DNA of 64,000 bases from Methylorubrum salsuginis (GTDB lineage: Bacteria; Pseudomonadota; Alphaproteobacteria; Rhizobiales; Beijerinckiaceae), in assembly GCF_900114375.1 (NCBI RefSeq), contig NZ_FOSV01000021.1, positions 18,173 through 82,172 of the forward strand, read 5' to 3'. A model generated the notes under the pieces. That model saw only the letters and a list, made by a program, of their open reading frames with translations, searched no databases and was not told the origin of the DNA. How positions within the stretch are numbered: the stretch's first letter is position 1; every line of letters begins with the position of its first letter. Below are positions 20,003 through 27,108 of the stretch, in pieces. Made by a program: the position numbers and the translations under genes.

Positions 20003-20611
20003 TCAGGCGCGCTCGTCCGGAGGATCGACCCACCCGATCGCGCCATCGCTGCGCCGGTATACGACGTTGATGCGCCCCGTGCCAGCGTGAACGAAGACGA
20101 CGACGGGGGCGCCGGTGAGGTCGAGCGCGGTGACGGCCTCGCTGACCGACTGGCGGCGCAGCGTCCGGGTGCTCTCGGCGACGACCGGCGGGTGCTCGCC
20201 TTCTTCCGCCTCGTCGTCCACCGGCTCGTCGTCCACGGCCTCGTCCGGGGCGGCGAAGACGGCATAGGCCGCCTCGATCGCGGCGCCGTTCTGGGCGCCC
20301 GCGCCGTGGTCCTTCAGCTTGTGCTTGTAGCGGCGTAGGCGCTTCTCCAGCCGGTCCGCGGTCTGCTCGAAGCTCGCATGGGCGTCATGGGCGTTGCCCG
20401 AGGCTTCCAGCGTGAGTCCGGTGGCGAGGTGGACGACGCAATCGGTGCGGTAGGCCGTGCCGTCGCGCCGGAGCGTGACGTGGCCGGTGCAGGTGCTGCT
20501 CATGTGCGGATCGAGATATTTCGCCAGCGTCGCCGCCATCCGGTCCTCGACCCGGCCCCGCAGAGCCGTCCCGAGGTCGAGGCCATGCCCCGTGACCCGC
20601 AAACCTGCCAT
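20003..20611 (-). CDS. hpf: Ribosome hibernation promoting factor, long form
   Basis: The protein has 202 aa. The N-terminal S30AE domain (about 1-100) has GLDLGTALRGRVEDRM and ANAHDAHASFEQTADRLEKRL-like helices. An acidic linker (EAVDDEPVDDEAEE) follows, then the C-terminal dimerisation domain containing AVTALDLTGAPVVVFVHAGT. The long form dimerises 70S ribosomes into inactive 100S particles in stationary phase. The start at 20611 is preceded by GGAGACA. It lies downstream of rpoN, with a repeat element in the 301-base gap. Confidence 0.94.
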   Translation of the reverse strand: MAGLRVTGHGLDLGTALRGRVEDRMAATLAKYLDPHMSSTCTGHVTLRRDGTAYRTDCVVHLATGLTLEASGNAHDAHASFEQTADRLEKRLRRYKHKLKDHGAGAQNGAAIEAAYAVFAAPDEAVDDEPVDDEAEEGEHPPVVAESTRTLRRQSVSEAVTALDLTGAPVVVFVHAGTGRINVVYRRSDGAIGWVDPPDERA

Positions 20612-20737
20612 CGATGTCTCCGATCTCCTCCCGAGGCATCGAGAGTTAGAAAGCGGGACTCGGCAAGTCAACGAAAAGGCAAGCCGACGAACGGCGCGGG
20701 GGGCGGGGCGAGGCCCCTTTCAGACCCACCACCACCC

Positions 20738-20862
20738 GTCATTCCGGGGCCGCGCAGCGGAACCCGGAATCCACCCGTGATGTGGGATGCCCGGTTGGAA
20801 CTGCACCGCCGTGCCCAGTCGTGGATTCCGGGTTCTTGCCTTCGGCGAGCCCCGGAATGACG
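20738..20862. repeat. Large inverted repeat between rpoN and hpf
   Basis: About 40-base arms are inverted. The left arm runs GTCATTCCGGGGC...GGAACCCGGAATCCAC and the right arm GTGGATTCCGGGTTC...GCCCCGGAATGAC, around a ~45-base centre. The sequence type (CATTCCGGGG...CCCGGAATCCA) looks like a dispersed intergenic repeat; this is the only full copy I see in the window. It sits inside an otherwise co-directional gene cluster. Confidence 0.75.
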
Positions 20863-20912
20863 ACGGAGGGCTTTTGAAAGCGGGCCCGAACCGCGTCGGC
20901 GCCACGCGCTCC

Positions 20913-22454
20913 TTATCGCCCCGCGTGCGCCATCCTGGCCCGCCGCCGCTCGATCGAGGAGGGAATCCGCAGCGACTCCCGGTACTTCGCCACGGTGCGC
21001 CGGGCGATGTCCACGCCCTCGTCGCGCAGGCGCTGCACCAGGGCGTCGTCGGAGAGCACGTCGGAGGCCTCGGCATCGACGAGCTGCTTGATGCGGTGGC
21101 GCACGGCTTCGGACGAATGGGCGGCGGCGCCCGCGGCGCCGGGAATCGCGGCGGTGAAGAAGTACTTCATCTCCAGCGTGCCGCGGCTGGTGCCGATCGA
21201 CTTGTTGGAGGTGACCCGCGAGACGGTCGATTCGTGCATACCGATCGCCTCGGCGACCGTCTTGAGGTTCAAGGGGCGCAGATGCGCGACGCCGTGCAGG
21301 AAGAACGCGTCCTGCTGGCGCACGATCTCGGTGGCGACCTTGAGGATGGTGCGCGCCCGCTGCTCCAGGCTGCGGGTGAGCCAGTTTGCCGTCTGCAGGC
21401 ACTCGGACAGGAACGCCTTGTCCCCTTCCGCCACCGCGCCCTTCGAGACGCGGGCGTAATAGCTCTGGTTGACCAGAACCCGCGGCAGCGCCTCGCCGTT
21501 CAGCTCCACCAGCCACGAGCCGTCGGGGGCGGCGCGCACGAACACGTCGGGGATCAGCACCTCGACGGCCTGGGCGCCGAAGGCGCGGCCGGGCTTGGGG
21601 TCGAGCCGGCGGATCTCGGCGAGCATCTCGACCAGATCCTCGTCGTCGACGCCGCAGAGCTTGCGCAGGGCGGGAAAATCGCGCTTGGCCACGAGGTCGA
21701 GGCGCGAGACCAGGGCCTCCATCGCCGGATCGAACCGGTTCTGCTCGCGCAGCTGGATCGCGAGGCATTCGGCGAGGTCGCGGGCGGCGATCCCCGGCGG
21801 GTCGAAGGTCTGGACGAGCCTCAGGACGCGAGCCACGTCGTCGAGCCGGGCGCCGAGACGCTCGGACACGGCGTCGATCGACTCGCGAAGATACCCGGCC
21901 TCGTCCACGGCATCGATCAGGAAGCTGCCGATCAGCCGATCCGAGGGAGACGACGTCGCGAGGTCGAGCTGCGCGGCGAGGTGTTCGCGCAGGGACGTCT
22001 CGGCGGTCAGGCTCGCCTCGAAATCGGGCAGCTCGCCGTCGAAGCTGCCGCCGGTGTTGCCGTAGGGCGCGGGCGTCAGCGAGAGCATGTCGCCGCCGGC
22101 CTGCTCGCGCGGGGCCGGGTTCTCGTCGGCGAAGACGTTGTCGAGGCGGGTGTCGAGCGCGTTCTCCATCTCGCTGCGGCTCGACGTCATGTCCTGGCTG
22201 AGCCAGGATTCCGGCTCGGGCGCCTCGCCGCCGTCGTAGTCGCCGCCGGATTCAGGCGCGGGCTCCGGCGCCTCGCGCTCGGGTCCGGCCTCGCCTTCGA
22301 CGCGCTCCAGGAGCGGATTGCGCTCCAGCTCGGCATCGACATAGGCTGCGAGATCGAGCTGCGAGAGCTGCAGCAGCTTGATCGCCTGCAGGAGCTGCGG
22401 GGTCATCACCAGGGCCTGACCCTGGCGCATCTCCAACCGTTGCAGCAGACTCAT
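20913..22454 (-). CDS. rpoN: RNA polymerase sigma-54 factor
   Basis: The protein has 513 aa. The Gln/Leu-rich region I (residues 1-50, LMTPQLLQAIKLLQLS-like) contacts enhancer-binding activators. Region II is acidic (about 50-130). The core-binding domain is followed by the HTH, and the C-terminal RpoN box ARRTVAKYRES contacts the -24 element. The position between lptB and hpf is the conserved proteobacterial arrangement. The N-terminal MSLLQRLEMRQGQALVMTPQ fixes the start. Confidence 0.97.
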   Translation of the reverse strand: MSLLQRLEMRQGQALVMTPQLLQAIKLLQLSQLDLAAYVDAELERNPLLERVEGEAGPEREAPEPAPESGGDYDGGEAPEPESWLSQDMTSSRSEMENALDTRLDNVFADENPAPREQAGGDMLSLTPAPYGNTGGSFDGELPDFEASLTAETSLREHLAAQLDLATSSPSDRLIGSFLIDAVDEAGYLRESIDAVSERLGARLDDVARVLRLVQTFDPPGIAARDLAECLAIQLREQNRFDPAMEALVSRLDLVAKRDFPALRKLCGVDDEDLVEMLAEIRRLDPKPGRAFGAQAVEVLIPDVFVRAAPDGSWLVELNGEALPRVLVNQSYYARVSKGAVAEGDKAFLSECLQTANWLTRSLEQRARTILKVATEIVRQQDAFFLHGVAHLRPLNLKTVAEAIGMHESTVSRVTSNKSIGTSRGTLEMKYFFTAAIPGAAGAAAHSSEAVRHRIKQLVDAEASDVLSDDALVQRLRDEGVDIARRTVAKYRESLRIPSSIERRRARMAHAGR

Positions 22455-22829
22455 GGCGAAGCCTAACCCCCGAGAAGCATTGATTAATCACGATCCCTGC
22501 GGGGACCGTGCCCGTTCCGGCACAATTCTTGCTCCTTCATTTGACAGGTCTAGCCCCTCCCCGTCCGCCCGTCAAAGCGTGATTGGCCGACTCCCTCGGG
22601 AAAACCCGTCGCAGCGGCAGCGGCGCCACACGAACCGCCCCCCGCGGACACGCCAACGCATTCAGGCCCGGCCGGCGCCAATAAAGTGTTGCACGCCGGC
22701 GGGTGATGTCGGGACTGGTTGAGGGAGGGTTAGCGGGACCGCGGAGACTGCAACGGCCCCCGCAGGCGAGGGGCGGCTAGAGCATCGTCCCGAAAGGTGG
22801 GAACCGGCTTTCGGAAAAAAGCCGATGCT
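22455..22829. other. 375-base gap between lptB and rpoN
   Basis: No gene is supported here. The right end is a RIME-like repeat reaching into the lptB stop codon. The left part near 22480-22560 is less GC-rich (TTGATTAATCACG, GGCACAATTCTTGCTCC) and is a plausible place for an rpoN promoter, though no clear -35/-10 pair was defined. Confidence 0.5.
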
Positions 22830-22831
22830 CT
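22779..22831 (+). repeat. RIME-like dispersed inverted repeat, copy 2 (overlaps lptB stop)
   Basis: AGAGCATCGTCCCGAAAGG...CCGGCTTTCGGAAAAAAGC...GATGCTCT has inverted ends AGAGCATCG/CGATGCTCT and inner CCGAAA/TTTCGG arms. Its last two bases are part of the lptB stop codon, so the element directly abuts the gene. Confidence 0.8.
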
Positions 22832-23711
22832 ACAGGCGGAAATCCTCGCCCAGATACAGCCGCCTTGCATCCTCGTTCGCCACGATCTGCTCGGGCGTGC
22901 CTTCGGTGAGGATGCGGCCGGAATGGGCGATGTAGGCGCGGTCGATCAGGCCCAGCGTCTCGCGGACGTTGTGATCCGTGATGAGCACGCCGATGCCGCG
23001 CTGCTTGAGGTGCTTCACCAAGTCCTGGATGTCGCCGACCGCGATCGGGTCGATGCCGGCGAAGGGCTCGTCGAGCAGCATGAAGGTCGGCGAGGAGGCG
23101 AGCGCCCGGGCGATCTCGCAGCGGCGGCGCTCGCCGCCCGACAGCGCGATCGAGGGCGACTTGCGTAAGCGAGCGATGTCGAACTCGTCCAGCAGCGATT
23201 CGAGCTTGCGCTCGCGGGCCTTGCGGTCGGGCTCGGCGACTTCGAGCACGGCGCGGATGTTGTCCTCGACCGTGAGGCCCCGGAAGATCGAGGCTTCCTG
23301 CGGCAGGTAGCCGATGCCCAGCCGTGCGCGCTGGTACATCGGCAGATGGGTGATCTCCATCCCGTCGAGGCTGATGAAGCCGCGATCGGCCGGGACGAGG
23401 CCGGTGATCATGTAGAAGATCGTGGTCTTGCCCGCGCCGTTGGGGCCGAGCAGTCCCACCGCCTCGCCGTTGTGGACGGTGAGCCCGGCCTCGTGAACCA
23501 CGGTGCGGGCGCCGTAGCTCTTGCGCAGGCCCCGTACGTAGAGGACGCCCTGGCCGCCCTCGCCCGCCGGCTGGCCGGCCTCGGAACGGGGCGCGGACCG
23601 GCCGCGCCCGAACAGACGGCCGAACAGGCCGCCGGTGCGGGGCCGCCCGGTCGGCTTCGCGTCGGCGCCCGCGCGCAGCGGAGCCGCCACCGGCATCGCG
23701 GCGCCCGTCAC
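22830..23711 (-). CDS. lptB: LPS export ABC transporter ATP-binding protein
   Basis: This is the cytoplasmic ATPase of the LptBFGC extractor that moves LPS to the Lpt bridge. The protein has 293 aa: an unusual ~55-residue Gly/Arg/Ala-rich N-terminal extension, then Walker A GPNGAGKTT (89-97), Q-loop YLPQEASIF, signature LSGGERRRCEIARA, Walker B FMLLDEPFAGID and the H-loop TDHNV. E. coli LptB has 241 aa. The GTG at 23709-23711 directly abuts the lptA stop; ATG at 23694-23696 is the alternative. Confidence 0.94.
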   Translation of the reverse strand: MTGAAMPVAAPLRAGADAKPTGRPRTGGLFGRLFGRGRSAPRSEAGQPAGEGGQGVLYVRGLRKSYGARTVVHEAGLTVHNGEAVGLLGPNGAGKTTIFYMITGLVPADRGFISLDGMEITHLPMYQRARLGIGYLPQEASIFRGLTVEDNIRAVLEVAEPDRKARERKLESLLDEFDIARLRKSPSIALSGGERRRCEIARALASSPTFMLLDEPFAGIDPIAVGDIQDLVKHLKQRGIGVLITDHNVRETLGLIDRAYIAHSGRILTEGTPEQIVANEDARRLYLGEDFRL

Positions 23712-23712
23712 G

Positions 23713-24450
23713 TCAGTTCGCCTGCGCCCGCGTCTTCGGGGCGGGTTTCTCGGCGGCGGCCTTGGCGGGCTTGCCCGCCACCGCCGGCTGGGCGCAGCCC
23801 TTCGGGCCCGCCGTGCCCGATTTCCCTTGCGCGTCGCCCCCCTGCCCCGGCACGAACATCGCCGAGACGCGCCCGCCCGCCACCGGGTCCATGTTCGCCC
23901 GGCCGGTGGCCATGTCGTAGACGAGGCGCGAGCCGCGGGTGACGTTCTGGCACTGGCTGAGTACGACGTTGCCCGTCAGGATGATGCGCTTGGCCTCTTG
24001 GTCGAACACCGCGTTGTCGCCGGTGGCGACCTGATCCTTCTGCGAGACCGTCACGGGGCCGGCGCACTCGACCTTGCGGATGCCGTTGCCGGCGAGCGCG
24101 TTGGCGTCCTTGGGCTTCTCGGCTTCCACCGCGGCGGTCTTGCTTGCTTCCTTGCCGGGGTCCTTGTCGCGGTCGCGCTTGTAGTGGACGGTCAGCGTCG
24201 AGCAGCGGATCGTGCTGTCGCTCTGCACGGCGACGACGTTGCCGGCGAAGACCGCCTTGCTCTCCTTGTCGAACACGTCGAGCCGGTCGGCGTCGATCTT
24301 GATCGGCCCCTTGCCGCCGCCGACGGTGCCGAGCGGGGCGGGCTTTGCATCCTTGGCGGCCGCGGGCGCTTGTGCCACGGCGCCCGCCCCCGGTGCGGTA
24401 AGGGCGAGTGCCAGGGCGGCGAGCAGCGCCCGCGTGACGGGGCGGCTCAT
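23713..24450 (-). CDS. lptA: LPS transport periplasmic protein LptA
   Basis: The protein has 245 aa with a signal peptide (about 1-25). The OstA/LptA beta-jellyroll begins at IKIDADRLDVFDKESKAVFAGNV and continues with the GDNAVFDQEAKRIILTGNV repeat. It forms the periplasmic bridge for LPS. An inserted charged segment (KRDRDKDPGKEASKT...) and a Lys/Ala/Pro-rich C-terminal tail lengthen it relative to E. coli (185 aa). Its ATG overlaps the lptC TGA by four bases. Confidence 0.92.
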   Translation of the reverse strand: MSRPVTRALLAALALALTAPGAGAVAQAPAAAKDAKPAPLGTVGGGKGPIKIDADRLDVFDKESKAVFAGNVVAVQSDSTIRCSTLTVHYKRDRDKDPGKEASKTAAVEAEKPKDANALAGNGIRKVECAGPVTVSQKDQVATGDNAVFDQEAKRIILTGNVVLSQCQNVTRGSRLVYDMATGRANMDPVAGGRVSAMFVPGQGGDAQGKSGTAGPKGCAQPAVAGKPAKAAAEKPAPKTRAQAN

Positions 24451-25184
24451 CGGCCGGCCTCCGGCGCCTCGGCCGCCGAGGTGCGGATGCGCTCGGGCGC
24501 CTTGCCCCCGTCCTCGCCGTGGAACACCGCCTGAACCCGGCCGACGAAGGAGATGACCCGGCCGTTCTCGATCACGTCGAGGCTGTCGGCGTTGATCGAG
24601 CCCGAGGGCACCGTGACGGTGACGGGCTTCGTCGAGTGGACGCTGCCAGCCTTGAAGTCGATGGTGGCCACCGAGAGGCGGATCTCCTCGCCCTTGTCGG
24701 TCCAGAGGCGGATGTCGTTCTCGAGGTTGAGCGAATCCTTGCTCGAATCGAACACGCCACCCTGCGCCTGGAGATAGGCGCGCCCGCCCTTGTCGTCGGT
24801 GGCGACGTGGCCCTTCATCGCCTGCAGCTCGATGATGCTGGGCTTGCGCACGTCCTGCTGCGCGGCGGTGGCCGTGACCTCGTAGCCGCGCTCGCCCTTG
24901 CGGAAGCCGGAAAGCCGCGGGCTCTCCATCGTGACCTTGGTGCCGGAGACCGAGATCGGTCCGAACTCGACCGCGGGCAGCCCGCTGGAGAGCGGCCCCC
25001 ACAGCACGAAGCCGGCCAGCCCCAGCACGGCGAGGCCCGCCGCCGCCGGGATGACGCGGCGCAACGTGCGCACCTGGGCGCTGTGGCGGCGCGCCCGGCC
25101 GTGCGCCTTGCGGCGGCGCGCGGTCTCGTTCGCGGCCAGCACGTCGGCGCCTCTGTCCGTCCGGAGGGGGTCGGCCACCTGCAT
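24447..25184 (-). CDS. lptC: LPS export periplasmic protein LptC
   Basis: This is a 245-aa bitopic protein: a basic N-terminus of ~45 residues, a membrane anchor (IPAAAGLAVLGLAGFVLWG) and a periplasmic LptC jellyroll (PRLSGFRKGERGYEVTATAA, ADSLDVIENGRVISFVGRV). It accepts LPS from LptBFG and passes it to LptA. ATG at 25184 was chosen; the frame upstream is Arg-rich and not protein-like. First Lpt gene of the cluster, 218 bases after the RNase D-like gene. Confidence 0.9.
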   Translation of the reverse strand: MQVADPLRTDRGADVLAANETARRRKAHGRARRHSAQVRTLRRVIPAAAGLAVLGLAGFVLWGPLSSGLPAVEFGPISVSGTKVTMESPRLSGFRKGERGYEVTATAAQQDVRKPSIIELQAMKGHVATDDKGGRAYLQAQGGVFDSSKDSLNLENDIRLWTDKGEEIRLSVATIDFKAGSVHSTKPVTVTVPSGSINADSLDVIENGRVISFVGRVQAVFHGEDGGKAPERIRTSAAEAPEAGR

Positions 25185-25402
25185 CGCGTTCCCGAAAGGG
25201 TCGGCGCGTGCGGTCGCGCCAGGGCCGGCCGGATGGCCTGCCGCAATGGCGAAGTTATGGCCTCGATTGGGAGAAATGATCAACGCCGCCCGCGTGCGCC
25301 CCCGCACCGACGGCCCTGCGAAACCACCCGGAATCCCGCGCTCTGCGCAGTCCGACCGCACCCGTTGCGCGGCCGCATCAGGTCCGCGGGTCCGGCGGAG
25401 GG

Positions 25403-26029
25403 TCAGGAATGCGCAAAAATGTCGGTCTCGGGCCAGCCGGCGAGGTCGAGTCGGGCCCGCGTCGGCAGGAAGTCGAAGCAGGATCGGGCGAGGTCGGTGC
25501 GGCCCTCGCGCGCCAGCATCGCGTCGAGCCGCTCGCGGGCCGCGTGGAGATGCAGCACGTCCGAGGCCGCGTAATCGATCTGCGCCTGGCTCAAGGTTTC
25601 GGCGCCCCAGTCGGACGATTGCTGCTGCTTCGAGAGATCGACGCCGACGCATTCGCGCACGACGTCCTTCAGCCCGTGGCGGTCGGTGTAGGTGCGGGCG
25701 AGCTTGGAGGCGATCTTGGTGCAGTAGACCGGCCCCGGCATCACCCCGAAGGCCTGGAACAGGACCGCGAGATCGAACCGGGCGAAGTGGAAGATTTTGA
25801 GGACGTTCGCGTCGGCGAGCACCTGCTTCAGCCGCTCGGCCCGATCGCCCGGGCGCACCTGCACCACGTCCGCCGTGCCGTCGCCGCGGGAGATCTGCAC
25901 CACGCAGAGCCGGTCGCGGTGCGGATTGAGCCCGAGCGTCTCGGTGTCGATGGCGATGGCGGGACCCGGCTCGAAATCGGCCGGCAGGTCGCCGCGGTGC
26001 AGTCGGATTCTTTGGTTGTGGGCGGACAT
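25403..26029 (-). CDS. RNase D-like 3'-5' exonuclease (DEDDy)
   Basis: This is a 208-aa single-domain exonuclease. The DEDDy motifs are visible: Exo I AIDTETLGL (Asp28, Glu30), Exo II FHFARFDLAVL and Exo III YAASDVLHLHAARE. It lacks the HRDC domains of full-length RNase D (~375 aa), as do the short homologues that commonly precede lptC in alphaproteobacteria. RNA 3' processing is the family expectation. Confidence 0.9.
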   Translation of the reverse strand: MSAHNQRIRLHRGDLPADFEPGPAIAIDTETLGLNPHRDRLCVVQISRGDGTADVVQVRPGDRAERLKQVLADANVLKIFHFARFDLAVLFQAFGVMPGPVYCTKIASKLARTYTDRHGLKDVVRECVGVDLSKQQQSSDWGAETLSQAQIDYAASDVLHLHAARERLDAMLAREGRTDLARSCFDFLPTRARLDLAGWPETDIFAHS

Positions 26030-26054
26030 GGCCTGCGGCTTGGCATGATCAGGA

Positions 26055-26085
26055 GGCTGCGAGGGCGCCTAGCACCCTCGCAGCC
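26055..26085. terminator. Hairpin between HhH gene and RNase D-like gene
   Basis: Arms GGCTGCGAGGG and CCCTCGCAGCC (11 bp, perfect) flank a 9-base loop. It lies just past the stop codon of the minus-strand HhH gene and may terminate it. The T-tract is absent, so it could instead be a processing or stability hairpin. Confidence 0.55.
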
Positions 26086-26115
26086 GCCTCGAAAGCTCAA
26101 GCGCGCCGGGCCGGC

Positions 26116-26490
26116 TCACTTTTGCTTGGCGATGATCTTGTCCTTGATGTCGGCGTAGACCGCCTCGGGGATGATCTTCTTGTGCACGAGGTCATCCTTG
26201 CCGCGATAGGGGCGGCCCTTGACGATGGCGGCCGAGCGCGCCTCGCCGATGCCCTTGAGCTGGCTCAGTTCCTGCGCCGAGGCGGAGTTGATGTCGATCA
26301 GAGCGGTCTTGTCGGCGGGCGCCTCCGGCTTGGCGGCCTCGGGCTTCGTCGGCGCCGTCGGCGGGCTCGCGGGCGCCGCGGTCGGGGCCTTGGGCGCCGT
26401 CGGCGCGGCGGGACTGGGCGTCTGCGCGAGCGCCGGGGCGGCGAGCAGGGCAAGGGTGGCGGCGAGGGTGGTGATACGGGACGCGCGCAT
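26116..26490 (-). CDS. ComEA-like exported helix-hairpin-helix protein
   Basis: The protein has 124 aa. A signal peptide (about 1-22) is followed by a Pro/Ala/Thr/Lys low-complexity linker (23-62) and one HhH motif, IDINSASAQELSQLKGIGEARSAAI, that resembles the C-terminal DNA-binding part of ComEA. Such proteins may bind DNA in the periplasm during uptake. No other competence gene is nearby, so the role is not established. Confidence 0.85.
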   Translation of the reverse strand: MRASRITTLAATLALLAAPALAQTPSPAAPTAPKAPTAAPASPPTAPTKPEAAKPEAPADKTALIDINSASAQELSQLKGIGEARSAAIVKGRPYRGKDDLVHKKIIPEAVYADIKDKIIAKQK

Positions 26491-26736
26491 GTCGATCTCC
26501 CGACATCCGGCCCCGGCGGGGCCGGCGGATGGCTGCCGGTGTCGCGGCGGAGACTTCTTCGGCGCCGCGCCGGCAAAGTGACGGGTAGGCCCGGCCGGTT
26601 GAACCGTCCTTGAACGGGCACAGCGCGGGCTTTGTCACGCGCCGACCGGAACCGGGCCGGATGCGGGCCGTTCAGGCACCGCCGCCGGGTGCGCGGGTCA
26701 ACACGGCTCCGCCCGGCCCCACGACAGGAGAACCCC

Positions 26737-27093
26737 ATGGTCGACACCGACAGGATCACCGGCGCCGCGCGCGACCTCGGCGGCCGGATTCAGGGCGCGG
26801 TCGGCGACCTGACCGGCTCGCGCCGCGACTCGGCCGAAGGCCGGCTCCGCGAGGCGCAAGGGACGGCGGAAAACCTCTACGGGCAGGCCAAGGACGCCGT
26901 ACGCCACGCCGCCGACCGGGCGCATGATTACGCCGAGGAGGCCTACGACTACGCGGAGGACGCCTATGAGCGCGGGCGCCACGCCGTGCGCGAGGGGCAC
27001 GACCGTTCCGCCGAGTGGCCGCACGTCTCGCTGGTGGTGGCCGGCCTCGTCGGCTTCGGCCTCGGTCTTCTGGTCAGCGCCCGCCGCGACTGA
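26737..27093 (+). CDS. CsbD/YqjD-like stress protein
   Basis: The protein has 118 aa. The N-terminal helical repeat (DLGGRIQGAVGDLTGSRRDSAEGRLREAQGTAEN) resembles CsbD/UPF0337. It is followed by a Tyr/Glu-rich heptad-like segment (HDYAEEAYDYAEDAYERG) and a C-terminal membrane helix (VSLVVAGLVGFGLGLLV) as in ribosome-tethering YqjD/ElaB proteins. ACAGGAG lies ahead of the ATG. A general-stress role is inferred. Confidence 0.8.
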   Translation: MVDTDRITGAARDLGGRIQGAVGDLTGSRRDSAEGRLREAQGTAENLYGQAKDAVRHAADRAHDYAEEAYDYAEDAYERGRHAVREGHDRSAEWPHVSLVVAGLVGFGLGLLVSARRD

Positions 27094-27108
27094 GGGGATC
27101 CGCCGTCG

